DNA from: Thermosediminibacter oceani DSM 16646
Lineage (GTDB): Bacteria; Bacillota; Thermosediminibacteria; Thermosediminibacterales; Thermosediminibacteraceae
Direction: 5' to 3'
Length of the DNA: 64,000 nucleotides
NCBI RefSeq assembly: GCF_000144645.1
Contig: NC_014377.1
Location: 1,984,001-2,048,000, forward strand
Positions 43,063 through 55,315 of the stretch are shown piece by piece. Positions within the stretch are counted from its first letter, which is position 1. The number at the start of each line of letters is the position of its first letter. A model generated the notes under the pieces. It was given only the letters and a program-made list of their open reading frames with translations. It was not told the origin of the DNA and did no database searches. A program made the position numbers and the translations under genes.

Positions 43063-43881
43063 TTAAATATCGGGGAGAAAGTGCCTTGGATCAACGCTCT
43101 CGGTTCCTTTCAGAACCTCGAAGTGAAGGTGGGGAGGATCTTCTATCTCATAGGGTGCCGTCTTACCGACGCCCCCTATGATGTCGCCTTTTTTAACTCG
43201 CTTTCCTTTCTGCACTAAGTTGTCAGACATCAGATTGCCGTAGAGAGTCTTGATGCCGTTTCCATGGTCTAATACAACGACCACACCCAGCTTTGGATCG
43301 GAGTTTCGCACCTCGACTACCGTTCCATCCATTGCCGCTTTGACCGGCGTGCCCTCATCCGCCGCAATATCCAAACCCTTATGGGCACACCACTGCTCCA
43401 GGGTCTTTGAATATACCAGTCCGTCGGAAGAATACTCCGTTATGATTTTTCCCACCACCGGCATGGTCATTGTCGCGGGATTTGCGGCAAAAACTTCTTT
43501 AGCAATACCGGCTTCGGCGGTTTTTTCGCTTTCCTTTTCCTCAGCGGTATTCGCGGGCGGGATATCCTGAGAACCGGGAGCCGGTTCAACCGGCTCTCCC
43601 CTACCGGGTTCCACCGCCGGCTCCTGTTCAACTTCCTGTTCACCTTCGGCCTTATCAGGTATTTTTACTTCATTAAGATCGATTTCCCATTCCTTAGGAA
43701 CAGCGTAATCTTCCGGCTGCTGTTGGCCTTTGTCGAAAAACCTAATATACCAGAAGGCTCCGTTAACAGTAAAAAGCACCGCCAGAAATGCCACGAGTAA
43801 AAACCTTTTTAAGGATATTTTCTTCCACATTTTTTGCATCTTGGAGAAAAATTCTATGATGGACTGCCGGATGCGGAACAT
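43063..43881 (-). CDS. spoIIQ: M23 peptidase, SpoIIQ-like
   Basis: A 272-residue protein with one N-terminal membrane anchor (about residues 24-47), an acidic Pro/Glu-rich linker and a C-terminal LytM/M23 domain. Zinc-ligand motifs HKGLD and HLHFE are present, so the peptidase looks active, unlike B. subtilis SpoIIQ. SpoIIQ forms the forespore half of the channel across the septum. ATG 43881 has GAGG 8 nt upstream. Its position between spoIID and spoIIID supports the assignment. Confidence 0.88.
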   Translation of the reverse strand: MFRIRQSIIEFFSKMQKMWKKISLKRFLLVAFLAVLFTVNGAFWYIRFFDKGQQQPEDYAVPKEWEIDLNEVKIPDKAEGEQEVEQEPAVEPGRGEPVEPAPGSQDIPPANTAEEKESEKTAEAGIAKEVFAANPATMTMPVVGKIITEYSSDGLVYSKTLEQWCAHKGLDIAADEGTPVKAAMDGTVVEVRNSDPKLGVVVVLDHGNGIKTLYGNLMSDNLVQKGKRVKKGDIIGGVGKTAPYEIEDPPHLHFEVLKGTESVDPRHFLPDI

Positions 43882-43981
43882 CTGCATCACCTCGTTAATA
43901 TTATGACCATAATTTTCCTCCATTATACATGCGTCTTAGAAAGTGTTGATAAAAAATGATTATTTTTCCATAAAATAAATA

Positions 43982-44012
43982 AAAGGCCCCTCCGTATAGG
44001 AAAGGCCTTTTA
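43982..44012 (-). terminator. Terminator after spoIID
   Basis: Arms AAAAGGCC/GGCCTTTT around a roughly 14-nt loop, followed on the minus strand by TATTTATTTT. Confidence 0.75.
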
Positions 44013-44060
44013 AGAAAGATCTGGTAAATTCATGGTAAATTTTGTAGGACTTGAGATTTA

Positions 44061-45071
44061 CTAATTCGAACCGGCATTTATTTTCTGAATCTCCACTCCG
44101 CTGTAATAATGCTTGAGAATATCCACATAGTTCGATCCCTTATCGGCCATGGCGTTGGCGCCGTACTGGCTCATGCCCACTCCATGGCCGTATCCTTTGC
44201 AGGTGAATTTAATGTTGTTGCCCGATCGTTCCCACTTTATATCCGTTGAATTAAGTTCGAAAAGCATGCGGAATTCCGTGCCTTTTATTACTTTGTTTCC
44301 AACCTGCATGGTTTTTATCCGGCCGCCTTCACTCACTTCCAGTACCTTCCACTGGCGTTCGGGGTGTTTTGGGTCGATTACAATATCAGGCCATTTTGCC
44401 TGCAGCTTGCTCACCACTTCCTCCACCGGGATCTCTTTTACCGATACGAACCGTGGCGAGATCTCCTCGCCGGGACTTGTCACGCTCCTGAGATAGGGCA
44501 CGTATTTACCCCACACGTCTTCGGAGTTTTCGGTCTTTCCGTTACTGGTGGAGAAAAAAAGGGGATCGATGGGGTTGCCCTGGTAAAGAATCACCATGCC
44601 GGCGGTACTGTTTACCGCCTGCGAGATCTTGCTGTAGTAGTGGTAGAAAGCGAAAATCCCCCATTTTCTCAGCATCTCTGTCTTTGTTATCCAGGCCTGA
44701 CAGTGGGTGGGGTCATCGCATATATCTGCTTCCGGGTGCAGGCTGCACCCGCTCCCTCCTAGCGATCTTAACCTTTTATACGCGTAGGTCCTGGCAGCAA
44801 CGGCCTGAGCCTTCAGGGCTTCCATTTTAAATCCGGCCGGCATTTCGGCCGCCACCACTCCCTTCACGTACTCCTCGAGGGGAATCTTCTCTATCTTCTT
44901 TTGGGAGGTCACGTAGAGTGAGACCATCAGTTCACCGGGCTTTTCCACTTTTTCGCGCTCCCCGGGTCTTTCCGGTAGAAGGACGTTGCAGCTCTTCGCT
45001 ACAAAAGCCGGGAGGATAATTACGACGAAGAATATAAAAAAAATGAGGTAATATGCGGCGTTTCTCATCAT
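44061..45071 (-). CDS. spoIID: Stage II sporulation protein D (SpoIID)
   Basis: A membrane-anchored lytic transglycosylase of the engulfment machinery. The 336-residue protein has one N-terminal span, EMPAGFKMEALKAQAVAARTYA (catalytic glutamate), and the C-terminal GYGHGVGMSQYGANAMA signature. It lies between murA and spoIIQ, as in B. subtilis. Confidence 0.96.
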   Translation of the reverse strand: MMRNAAYYLIFFIFFVVIILPAFVAKSCNVLLPERPGEREKVEKPGELMVSLYVTSQKKIEKIPLEEYVKGVVAAEMPAGFKMEALKAQAVAARTYAYKRLRSLGGSGCSLHPEADICDDPTHCQAWITKTEMLRKWGIFAFYHYYSKISQAVNSTAGMVILYQGNPIDPLFFSTSNGKTENSEDVWGKYVPYLRSVTSPGEEISPRFVSVKEIPVEEVVSKLQAKWPDIVIDPKHPERQWKVLEVSEGGRIKTMQVGNKVIKGTEFRMLFELNSTDIKWERSGNNIKFTCKGYGHGVGMSQYGANAMADKGSNYVDILKHYYSGVEIQKINAGSN

Positions 45072-45144
45072 ATCCCAGCCCCTTTTTTGTCTTATAAAAT
45101 TTTATTTTCGCGGGGCCCAGGATATGAATAATAAAAAAAGAGCC

Positions 45145-46395
45145 TTATTCGGCTCTCTTTATTTTCGCTCCTAAAGCTTGGAATTTTTCCACTATGTTTT
45201 CGTAGCCTCTGTCCACGTGATAGGCGTTCATGACCTCGGTGGTCCCTTCAGCCGCCAGGCCTGCCAGAATAAGGGCGGCTCCGGCTCGAAGGTCTGTGGC
45301 TTTCACCGGAGCACCGGAAAGTTTTTCAACCCCTTCTACTATAGCGCTCTTGCCCTCTATCTTTATTTTCGCGCCCATGCGCTTTAATTCCTCCACGTGC
45401 ATGAAGCGGTTTTCAAAAACGGTCTCGGTTACCATGCTGGTGCCGGTGCACAGGCTTAGATAAGCCATCATCTGCGCCTGCATGTCGGTAGGAAAGCCGG
45501 GATAGGGCATTGTCTTCACATCTACGGGATTGGGTCTACCCCTTCCCACAACCCTTATGCCGTCCTCGCCCTCGATCACCTCAGCTCCGCACTCGATGAG
45601 CTTGGCAATAAGGGGCTTCAGGTGTTCGGACACCACGTTCTCCACCAGCACGTCTCCGTTGGTAATGGCTCCGGCGATCAGGAAAGTACCCGCCTCAATC
45701 CGGTCCGGTATAACCGTATACGAAATCCCCTTCAGGTTCCTGACGCCTTCGATCTTTATTACATCGGTACCTGCACCCCTTATGTAAGCCCCCATGGAAT
45801 TGAGGAAATTGGCCAGGTCCACTATTTCCGGCTCCTTGGCCGCATTTTCTATGACGGTCTGCCCTTCGGCCAGAGCGGCTGCCATCATTATATTCTCGGT
45901 GGCCCCGACGCTGGGGAAGTCCAGGTATATTACGCTGCCCTTCAACTTTTCGCACCTGGCTTCTACGGAACCGTGCCCCAGGTTTATCTCGGCCCCCAGG
46001 GCGGTAAAGCCTTTCAGGTGCAGGTCAATAGGCCGGCTACCGATGGCACAGCCGCCGGGCAACGATATCTTGGCCCAGCCGTATTTGGCCAGCAGCGGAC
46101 CCATCACCAAAAAAGAAGCCCTCATTTTCCTCACAAGTTCGTAAGGGGCCTCACAGGTATCTATATTATCGGGAATTATTCTTAACGAACCCTCTTTTGT
46201 TTCACACCTGGCTCCGAGGGCCGAAAGCACTTCCCTCATCACCCTGACATCTTCAAGCTCGGGGACGTCTTCGATCACGCACTCGCCCTCCGCCAGCAGA
46301 GAAGCAGCCATTACGGGAAGCACGGCGTTTTTGGCACTGCTGGTCCGGACGGTCCCCTTAAGGCACTCTCCACCTTCTATAATAAAGCTCGACAA
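45145..46395 (-). CDS. murA: UDP-N-acetylglucosamine 1-carboxyvinyltransferase MurA
   Basis: The first committed enzyme of peptidoglycan synthesis, transferring enolpyruvate to UDP-GlcNAc. The 416-residue protein has the active-site cysteine in GGCAIGSRP (about residue 117), the fosfomycin target. It follows ywmB, as in B. subtilis murAA. Confidence 0.96.
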   Translation of the reverse strand: MSSFIIEGGECLKGTVRTSSAKNAVLPVMAASLLAEGECVIEDVPELEDVRVMREVLSALGARCETKEGSLRIIPDNIDTCEAPYELVRKMRASFLVMGPLLAKYGWAKISLPGGCAIGSRPIDLHLKGFTALGAEINLGHGSVEARCEKLKGSVIYLDFPSVGATENIMMAAALAEGQTVIENAAKEPEIVDLANFLNSMGAYIRGAGTDVIKIEGVRNLKGISYTVIPDRIEAGTFLIAGAITNGDVLVENVVSEHLKPLIAKLIECGAEVIEGEDGIRVVGRGRPNPVDVKTMPYPGFPTDMQAQMMAYLSLCTGTSMVTETVFENRFMHVEELKRMGAKIKIEGKSAIVEGVEKLSGAPVKATDLRAGAALILAGLAAEGTTEVMNAYHVDRGYENIVEKFQALGAKIKRAE

Positions 46396-46415
46396 TCCGT
46401 TTCCCCCCGAAAATT

Positions 46416-47159
46416 CTAATATTCGATCGAAATAACGGGTACCCCCATCCAGATATAGGTTTTGCCGTCAACGGCGCTGTACCTCATAGCGACATTTACG
46501 TTGTAATTCTTGCCCATGATTTCAATGCCGTCGGAAATGAGCGGGCTGTATCCTACGAAACTTTGCATCTCGAGATCCTGCATCTTTTCGAATTCCTTTA
46601 TATCGAGCTTTTCCCGTATCTTATCGATAATCTCTTCCTGCTCTATCTGACTAAGTTTACCATAAAATGACCCGGTAAAGCAAGTGGAAATTCTTGAATG
46701 CCCGCCGCTCGAGTTCACCGCTTCCATAACCTTCTTTTTTATGACCTTGATTTTTTCAACATCCCCACCGGTGACGTTTACCACTAGATAAGTCTGCGGT
46801 TCCTTTTCGTATTCCTCGGGAAGTTTTACCGACTGCACTATTACCTGCAGGTGGGTATCGTCATCCAGCATACCTTTAAGGTTTATTATTCTGTACATAT
46901 CGTCGGATTCCTGCGTTGAAGTGAAATTCTTCCTACTTGCGCCGAATATACGGAGTACATTTTCCGCGATATGCTTCATATCTGAAAAATCCATAAATTT
47001 TCTATTAATTACCGACCAGTCTGTCACATCGAAAGCTTCCGGACGGGCGCCGGTAGCAGTAAAGGCCTCCAACAAAAGGTCTTCCTGTGCCATACTGAGG
47101 GAGACGACGGGGACTGTTAGAAAAATGAGTCCTATGAGGGCTATTTTCATAAATTTCAT
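46416..47159 (-). CDS. ywmB: YwmB-family secreted protein
   Basis: A 247-residue protein with a signal peptide (about residues 1-24) of the YwmB/DUF1779 family, which has a TATA-box-binding-like fold. The role is unknown. It sits between atpC and murA as in Bacillus. ATG 47159 follows GGAGGAG by about 8 nt and is preferred over the longer frame to 47204. Confidence 0.85.
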   Translation of the reverse strand: MKFMKIALIGLIFLTVPVVSLSMAQEDLLLEAFTATGARPEAFDVTDWSVINRKFMDFSDMKHIAENVLRIFGASRKNFTSTQESDDMYRIINLKGMLDDDTHLQVIVQSVKLPEEYEKEPQTYLVVNVTGGDVEKIKVIKKKVMEAVNSSGGHSRISTCFTGSFYGKLSQIEQEEIIDKIREKLDIKEFEKMQDLEMQSFVGYSPLISDGIEIMGKNYNVNVAMRYSAVDGKTYIWMGVPVISIEY

Positions 47160-47213
47160 AAATATCTCCTCCTCATAAGTATTCATTAAGATTATTGCCC
47201 CCAATCGCTCCTC

Positions 47214-48955
<1,742 letters not shown>

Positions 48956-49765
48956 CTAGTGCTGGTAATTTTCGGCTCCGCTCACGATCTCGGTTATTTC
49001 CCTGGTTATCACGGCCTTCCTCTCCCGGTGGAACTGCAGGGTAAGCTTCTCTATGAGGTCATCGGCGTTCTCGGTGGCGGTCTCCGTAGCCCTCATCCTG
49101 GAGGCGAGCTCGCTGGCGTATGAGTGGAGGTAAAGGCCGTACAGGCTCAGCTTAAGGTAAAGCCCCGCGACGTAATCCATAAGCTCTCTGGGTGCTGGCT
49201 CGAAGGCAAAATCGATATTCTTATCTTCTGCCTTTTCGGAAGGCAGGAGGCGCTCGGTTACAGGTTTCATGGAAAAGGGGTTTTTGAACCTGGTGTATGT
49301 GACAAAAACACTGCCTCCCTGCCTGTAATGGTCAAGTGCAAGCCCGATAACGCCGTCAAAGCACCCGGGGCTTAAGTTTTTGGCCACGTCAACCAGACGC
49401 ACGGCAGGCTTTAAACCCTGCTTTGAAAAAAAATCCCCCGCCTTCCTGCCCACGGTTACCAGGACGGGCTCTTTGAATTTCCGAAGTGTTTTTTCCGCTT
49501 CCTGCAGCACCGCCGCGTTGTAGCCGCCGGCAAGACCTCTGTCCCCCGCCATTACTATCAGAAGGGGCTTACCCTTACCATCCTTTTCTTCAACTGGTAT
49601 ACGGGCTACGATTTCCTTCATGCTCTCGTAGAGGGCTCCGTAGTCCTCCAGCTTTTTCTGCACGGTTTTCAGGCGTGCAGAAGAGATAAGGTGAAAGGCC
49701 TGAGTAATTTTGCGCATATTCTTTATACTCCCCAGCCTTCTCCTTATTTCCCTAAGTCCCGCCAT
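48956..49765 (-). CDS. atpG: F1 ATP synthase gamma subunit
   Basis: The central rotor shaft, 269 residues. Both conserved terminal helices are present (MRKITQAFHLISSARL at the start, ITREITEIVSGAENY at the end). It lies between atpA and atpD. Confidence 0.97.
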   Translation of the reverse strand: MAGLREIRRRLGSIKNMRKITQAFHLISSARLKTVQKKLEDYGALYESMKEIVARIPVEEKDGKGKPLLIVMAGDRGLAGGYNAAVLQEAEKTLRKFKEPVLVTVGRKAGDFFSKQGLKPAVRLVDVAKNLSPGCFDGVIGLALDHYRQGGSVFVTYTRFKNPFSMKPVTERLLPSEKAEDKNIDFAFEPAPRELMDYVAGLYLKLSLYGLYLHSYASELASRMRATETATENADDLIEKLTLQFHRERKAVITREITEIVSGAENYQH

Positions 49766-49780
49766 TGATGACTCCTCCCG

Positions 49781-51373
49781 TCAGTTACGCCGGCGCTCAC
49801 CATCGTTTTTTATGGGATCTTTCCCGGAAAGTTGCCCCCGGGATTCCCCGGCGGAGGGGCTGAATCGTTTCTTAAATTCCTCAAGGAAAGCCCGGATCTT
49901 ATCTTCCAGCCCGTCGTCCATAGCCTTTTTTTCCCTTATCTCCTGCAGGACTTCGGGATGGGCCGATCTTGCGTATTCCAGCATTTCCTTCTCCCAGCGC
50001 TTCACATCAGCTACTGGCACGTCGTCGAGGAATCCGTGGGTCACCGAGTACAGGGAAAGTATCTGGCTTTCCAGCTCTTGAGGCTCATACTGGTCCTGCT
50101 TTAAAATTTCTACGATGCGCTCTCCTCGGGCGAGCCTTGCCCGGGTCTCGCTGTCCAGTTCCATGCCGAACTCGGCAAACGCAGCCAGTTCCCTGTACTG
50201 GGCCAGGTCCAGCCTCACCCTGCCGGCCACCTGTTTCATAATCTTGAACTGGGCCGCACCCCCAACCCTCGATACGGAAAGCCCTGCGTTGATAGCAGGT
50301 CTTACACCGGCGTGGAAAAGTTCGGGCTCCAGATATATCTGCCCGTCGGTGATCGAAATTATGTTGGTAGGGATGTATGCCGAAACGTCCCCGGCCTGGG
50401 TCTCCACTATGGGCAGGGTTGTCATGGACCCGCCGCCCATTTTTTTACTCAGGCAGGCGGACCTTTCGAGCAGCCGTGAGTGAAGGTAAAATATGTCGCC
50501 AGGGAAGGCTTCCCGCCCCGGCGGCCTCCTTAAAAGCAGCGACATGGCCCTGTAAGCAATGGCATGCTTTGAAAGATCGTCGTACACTATGAGGGCGTCC
50601 TTACCGTTGTACATAAATTCCTCGGCCATGGCGCAGCCTGCAAAGGGAGCAATATACTGTATGGGAGCTGATTCGCTAGCGGTGGCCGCCACAACTATGG
50701 TATAGTCCATAGCCCCGTTTTCCCTCAGGCTCTCGACGATCCGAGCCACCGTAGAGCTCTTCTGGCCGATGGCCACATACACGCACAAGACCCCTTTTCC
50801 CTTCTGGTTCAATATGGTGTCTAATGCTATGGCGGTCTTGCCGGTCTGCCTGTCGCCTATTATGAGCTCCCGCTGACCGCGACCTATCGGAATCATAGCA
50901 TCGATAGCCTTGATCCCGGTCATTAGCGGCGTATTTACAGGCCTGCGTTCGGTAACCCCCGGCGCCGGATATTCTATGGGCCTTTTCTTTTTCGAATTTA
51001 TCGGTCCCTTGCCGTCTATAGGCTCTCCCAGGGCGCTTACCACCCGCCCCAGCAGTTCTTCACCCACGGGCACTTCCACTACCCTGCCCGTTAGGCGGAC
51101 TTCGTCACCCTCCTTGATCATCGAGTCGGGGCCGAGCAGCACGCACCCCACCGAATCTTCTTCCAGGTTCATCGCTATGCCGTGGACACCGCCGGGGAAC
51201 TCCAACAGTTCGCCCGCCATGGCCCTTTTTAGCCCGTATACCCTGGCTATTCCGTCGCCGACGCTGACTACGTAGCCCGTTTCCTCTATATTCAATTTTT
51301 TTCCGTAACCACGGATTCTGTCTTCGATTATGGATATTATTTCGTTACCAGAAAGTTCCGGACTCATATCCAT
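49781..51373 (-). CDS. atpA: F1 ATP synthase alpha subunit
   Basis: The non-catalytic nucleotide-binding subunit with P-loop GDRQTGKT. At 530 residues it is about 25 longer than typical, with a polar, charged C-terminal extension after FKKRF that I do not recognise. The start overlaps the atpH stop. Confidence 0.97.
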   Translation of the reverse strand: MDMSPELSGNEIISIIEDRIRGYGKKLNIEETGYVVSVGDGIARVYGLKRAMAGELLEFPGGVHGIAMNLEEDSVGCVLLGPDSMIKEGDEVRLTGRVVEVPVGEELLGRVVSALGEPIDGKGPINSKKKRPIEYPAPGVTERRPVNTPLMTGIKAIDAMIPIGRGQRELIIGDRQTGKTAIALDTILNQKGKGVLCVYVAIGQKSSTVARIVESLRENGAMDYTIVVAATASESAPIQYIAPFAGCAMAEEFMYNGKDALIVYDDLSKHAIAYRAMSLLLRRPPGREAFPGDIFYLHSRLLERSACLSKKMGGGSMTTLPIVETQAGDVSAYIPTNIISITDGQIYLEPELFHAGVRPAINAGLSVSRVGGAAQFKIMKQVAGRVRLDLAQYRELAAFAEFGMELDSETRARLARGERIVEILKQDQYEPQELESQILSLYSVTHGFLDDVPVADVKRWEKEMLEYARSAHPEVLQEIREKKAMDDGLEDKIRAFLEEFKKRFSPSAGESRGQLSGKDPIKNDGERRRN

Positions 51374-51903
51374 TACCCTTCTATTATTGTCCTTAATTCC
51401 TCAAGCCTTGACTTGATACTGTCGTCGATTACCTGAAAACCTATCCTTACGACCATTCCGCCTATTATCGACGGGTCAACTTCTTTTTTCAAAACTACCT
51501 CTTTACCGAATACCTTCTCGAGGGTTGCCTTTAGATCCTTTTCTTCGTCGGAGGTAAGCTCTACTGCGGTGATCACCCTGGCTATGCGGTAATCTTTATA
51601 CCTTCGGTAAAATTCCATGTACTCCCGGTAGATGTCATCCAGAAAGTTCTGCCTGCCATCGTCTATCACCAGGCCGAAAAAGTTCATCATCTCCGGTGCT
51701 AGAATTCCCGAAAAGACATCCGAGATTACCCTTTTCTTTTCCTGCCTTTTGATCCCGGGGTGATGTAGAAAATCCCGAAAGGCGGTAGAATTTTTGACTG
51801 CGTATCTCATAAGATAAAGCTGGTCTTTAAATTCTTCCACCTTTCCGGTTTCCTTTGCCACCGAAAAAAGGGCACCGGCGTAAACCCTGCCTACTGCACC
51901 CAC
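51373..51903 (-). CDS. atpH: F1 ATP synthase delta subunit
   Basis: A 176-residue peripheral-stalk subunit that holds F1 to the b subunits. The C-terminal [23 protein letters not shown] segment is typical, split here over about residues 147-170. It overlaps atpF by 13 nt. Confidence 0.95.
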   Translation of the reverse strand: MGAVGRVYAGALFSVAKETGKVEEFKDQLYLMRYAVKNSTAFRDFLHHPGIKRQEKKRVISDVFSGILAPEMMNFFGLVIDDGRQNFLDDIYREYMEFYRRYKDYRIARVITAVELTSDEEKDLKATLEKVFGKEVVLKKEVDPSIIGGMVVRIGFQVIDDSIKSRLEELRTIIEG

Positions 51904-52385
51904 TTTTCGTCACCCATTCTCTCAATAGCCCTTCTGATGAGATAACGGTGTTCCTGGGGATTCAGCCGCTCCTCTATAATCTTTGCAGCCAGCATCACCG
52001 AAAGTTCGGCCACCCTCGACTTTACTTCGGAAATAGCTCTTTCTTTTTCCCTCTCTATTTCCTCCCGGGCTCGGGCAAGGAGCATGGAAGACCTTTCTTT
52101 CGCTTCCCGTTCGGCCTCTTCCTTAATGGCCCTCGCCTGCTCCCGGGCCACTTCGACCATCGCCCGGACTTCCTCCCCGGCCCTGTCCAGCTTTTCCCTG
52201 TAATTTTCGTAGAGCTGCCGTGCTTCCTTCAGTCGTTCCTCCGCCTCATCGAACTTTCTTTTAATTGATTCATCCCTCTTTTCCAGAAATTCGCGGACGG
52301 GCCTGAAAAAAAATCTGTTCATAAAGTAAAACAGGATGGCCACGTTTATCAGTTGAAGAATAACCGTAAATGGGTTGAGGAGCAC
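51891..52385 (-). CDS. atpF: FO ATP synthase b subunit
   Basis: A 164-residue protein with one N-terminal membrane span (about residues 7-25) and a long charged coiled coil, the peripheral stalk. Confidence 0.95.
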   Translation of the reverse strand: MLLNPFTVILQLINVAILFYFMNRFFFRPVREFLEKRDESIKRKFDEAEERLKEARQLYENYREKLDRAGEEVRAMVEVAREQARAIKEEAEREAKERSSMLLARAREEIEREKERAISEVKSRVAELSVMLAAKIIEERLNPQEHRYLIRRAIERMGDEKWVQ

Positions 52386-52409
52386 GGTAAAATCCCCCCT
52401 GGAGTATTT

Positions 52410-52697
<288 letters not shown>

Positions 52698-53354
52698 TTA
52701 ATCGGACATCGCGACAAATACCATGGTGAGCATAACGAATATGAAGGCTTGAAGCACCCCGGCGAAGACGTCAAAGTAAAAGTGGAGAGGCACCGGCACC
52801 AGCAGGGGGACGGCCGAGTATATAAGCCCGATTATAATCATCCCCCCCAGAATGTTACCGAAAAGCCTGAACGCCATTGAAACCGGGTTGGCAAGAGTTC
52901 CTATTATATTCAGCGGCGCCATCAGGGGCTGCGGTTCAAAAAAGCTCTTCAGGTATCCCGCAAGGCCCTTTCGCCTGATGCTCTCCTGCTGGGTTAACAC
53001 AAAGGTTATGGCGGCCAGCGTCAAGGTTGTGGAAAGATCCGCCGTGGGAGGCCTGAGGGTAAAAAGTCCAGCCAGATTCGACAGCAGGAGAAAGGCCGCC
53101 AGTGTACCTATATAGGGGACAAATCCCTTTCGCTCGCTGCCCATGGTCTCCCCGACGAGCTTATCCACGATTTCGTAAAAAACCTCTGCGAGTTTCTGGA
53201 AGGTGCTGGATTTTTTCCCTATGCTTTTTCCGGCGTAATAGGATACAGCTATCAGTATGGCCATGATAAACCACGTCACCACTACCGTTTCGGTGACGGG
53301 CACGGAAAGGTTGTATATGCGCCAGTGAAAAACTACCTTTGGGAAGAACTCCAT
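52698..53354 (-). CDS. atpB: FO ATP synthase a subunit
   Basis: A 218-residue membrane stator with about five or six spans. The essential arginine lies in NPVSMAFRLFGNILGG. It forms the ion channels alongside the c ring. The start overlaps the atpI-like gene by 22 nt. Confidence 0.95.
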   Translation of the reverse strand: MEFFPKVVFHWRIYNLSVPVTETVVVTWFIMAILIAVSYYAGKSIGKKSSTFQKLAEVFYEIVDKLVGETMGSERKGFVPYIGTLAAFLLLSNLAGLFTLRPPTADLSTTLTLAAITFVLTQQESIRRKGLAGYLKSFFEPQPLMAPLNIIGTLANPVSMAFRLFGNILGGMIIIGLIYSAVPLLVPVPLHFYFDVFAGVLQAFIFVMLTMVFVAMSD

Positions 53355-53722
53355 TTTCCCCGACCTCGCAGGATAGTATTTGACAAAATGGAGATTTTTA
53401 TCACCATTAACCCCAGTGTTGTCGCAATAAACAACTCCATACTTAACGAGATGGCAAAAGCAAGGGCGCTCAGGATCAATGAGAATCTCAGGGTAAAGCC
53501 GCTGATACCGATAAAGGCCGCCATTCCTGGACTTTTACCGGCGAGCCCTGTGAGGAATATATAGTGCAGAAAAAAGTTTAAAATTGCAATGAAAGATCCC
53601 AAAATCAGCCCTCCGGCCCACCTGCCGGTCCTGTCGAAAACCAGGGCCAGCACGGCGGCAGCTACAGCAAGTGCGACGCTTTTCTTCACTACTCCCGCAA
53701 AAGTGTTCCTAAGTTCGTCCAT
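53333..53722 (-). CDS. atpI: ATP synthase subunit I (AtpI-like)
   Basis: A 129-residue protein with four hydrophobic segments at the head of the atp operon. AtpI-type proteins help assemble the c ring and may carry Mg2+ or Ca2+. Sequence conservation is low, so the call rests mainly on position and topology. Confidence 0.8.
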   Translation of the reverse strand: MDELRNTFAGVVKKSVALAVAAAVLALVFDRTGRWAGGLILGSFIAILNFFLHYIFLTGLAGKSPGMAAFIGISGFTLRFSLILSALAFAISLSMELFIATTLGLMVIKISILSNTILRGRGKWSSSQR

Positions 53723-53767
53723 TTTTTCACCCCGGTTCGTATGTATTATGGTTCATATTTTTATCTT

Positions 53768-53779
53768 GCTCCATGGAGC
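53768..53779. repeat. 12-bp palindrome upstream of the atp operon
   Basis: GCTCCATGGAGC is followed on the plus strand by T7. It may be a terminator remnant or a regulatory site; no clear atp promoter was identified nearby. Confidence 0.35.
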
Positions 53780-53791
53780 TTTTTTTATAAC

Positions 53792-53867
53792 AAAAAAACC
53801 CGCTTTATTTAATACATGCGGGAGTCGCTTGAAATGGAAAAGGCAGCTTGTCGCTGCCCTTTCCATT
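53792..53867 (-). terminator. Two hairpins terminating the aco operon
   Basis: On the minus strand a 15-bp stem with one mismatch (53833-53867) is followed by CCCGC-N14-GCGGG and T7 (53822-53792). The second is the better terminator. Confidence 0.8.
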
Positions 53868-53877
53868 AGATTCGTGA

Positions 53878-55242
53878 TTATTTTTTTAAACTTACCTTGT
53901 TAATAGGTAACCCCAATATATCTTCACACGCTTCCTTTATACACTCCGATATTGTCGGGTGCGCATGTATTGTTTCTGCTATTTCCTCTGCTGTAAACTC
54001 CTCCTTTATAGCCAGCGCGCCTTCGTGTATTATCTCTGTAGCATCCCTCCCGATAATTTCCATTCCAACTATCTGGTTGTATTTTGCTTCGGCTATTATC
54101 TTTATTAAGCCGTGATCCTCCCCCATAGTCAGTGCTCTGCCTGAAGCTGAATAGGTAAAGGTTCCCACTTTAATATCCCCGTATTTTTCTCTGGCAAGAG
54201 CCTCATTCAGCCCTACCCATGCAATCTCCGGTTCCGTGTATACGCAGCTCGGCACGACTTTCATGTCGGCCTTCCTTTTTTCTCCAACGGCATTGTGAGC
54301 TGCAATTATCCCCTGATAGGCTGCCACATGGGCAAGTTGTATTCCTCCCGTTACATCTCCCACGGCGTATATATTGTCTATATTTGTTCTCATAAAGTCA
54401 TCCACTTTTATTCCTTTTCCTTCCAACCGCAGGTTGAGCGCTTCAACACCGTTCACGTTTGCTACCCTTCCTACCGCCACCAGTACCGCATCGCACTCCA
54501 ACCGTTCGGTATTCCCGCTTTTTGTGAACACCACTATCGGGCCCTCTTCTATCTTCTCAACCCTACTGTTGAGATGTAGCTCAATTCCCCTATTTTCAAG
54601 GGCGCTCTGCAATATACCGGCTATGTCCCTGTCTACCATGGGCAACAACTCCGGCAGCATTTCTATTATAATGACCTGGCTTCCCAGCGAACTATATATA
54701 TTGGCAAACTCCAGCCCTATTATCCCCGCTCCTATTATTGCGATTCTTTCCGGTACCCTTTCCAGCTCGAGGGCCCTGTCACTGGTCATAACCCCGGGAA
54801 GGCCCATACCCGGCACCGGTGGAATTAGCGTCTTGGAACCTGTAGCTATGATGAATTTTTCCGCCGTGTATTTCCTATCCACCTTTATTGTATTTCTGTC
54901 GAGGAATTTGGCCCTGCCCTTTATGACGTCCACCTTGTGCGCTTTCATCAGGTAGCCCACGCCGCCTACAAGCCTTTCTACCACCTTCTCTTTTTTCGCC
55001 CTCAGCTTATCCACATCGATAGTGTACTGGGCCGCTATACCGAAATCCCCGGCCTTTTTTATTTCATTTATTATCGATGCGGCGTGCGCATAAACCTTAG
55101 TCGGGATACAGCCCCTGTTCAGGCATGTACCCCCTAATGAATCTTCCTCTACCAGGGCAACCCTTGCTCCGAGTTCACTGGCTCTTATTGCTGCCGTATA
55201 GCCGCCGGGTCCGCCTCCTATTACTATTACGTTATAGTCCAT
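53878..55242 (-). CDS. lpdA: Dihydrolipoyl dehydrogenase, E3 of the acetoin dehydrogenase complex
   Basis: The 454-residue flavoprotein reoxidises the lipoyl groups of E2. It has the FAD motif GGGPGG (residues 9-14), redox disulfide CLNRGC (about 41-46) and C-terminal HAHPTISE. It lacks an extra lipoyl domain. It is the last gene of the aco operon. Confidence 0.96.
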   Translation of the reverse strand: MDYNVIVIGGGPGGYTAAIRASELGARVALVEEDSLGGTCLNRGCIPTKVYAHAASIINEIKKAGDFGIAAQYTIDVDKLRAKKEKVVERLVGGVGYLMKAHKVDVIKGRAKFLDRNTIKVDRKYTAEKFIIATGSKTLIPPVPGMGLPGVMTSDRALELERVPERIAIIGAGIIGLEFANIYSSLGSQVIIIEMLPELLPMVDRDIAGILQSALENRGIELHLNSRVEKIEEGPIVVFTKSGNTERLECDAVLVAVGRVANVNGVEALNLRLEGKGIKVDDFMRTNIDNIYAVGDVTGGIQLAHVAAYQGIIAAHNAVGEKRKADMKVVPSCVYTEPEIAWVGLNEALAREKYGDIKVGTFTYSASGRALTMGEDHGLIKIIAEAKYNQIVGMEIIGRDATEIIHEGALAIKEEFTAEEIAETIHAHPTISECIKEACEDILGLPINKVSLKK

Positions 55243-55273
55243 GCTTTACCCCCTCGTCCCGTATAATGTAAAT

Positions 55274-55315
55274 CGCTATAAAGCTAGCATTACACGCTAT
55301 AAAGCTAGCATTACA
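55274..55315 (-). repeat. 21-bp tandem duplication at the acoC 3' end
   Basis: Two identical 21-bp units (55274-55294, 55295-55315). The unit in the gene encodes the last residues V-M-L-A-L and the stop; the second copy lies just beyond the stop. Confidence 0.9.

Noticed and set aside
55274-55315. CRISPR-like repeats
   Set aside because: There are only two units, directly adjacent without spacers, and no cas genes.
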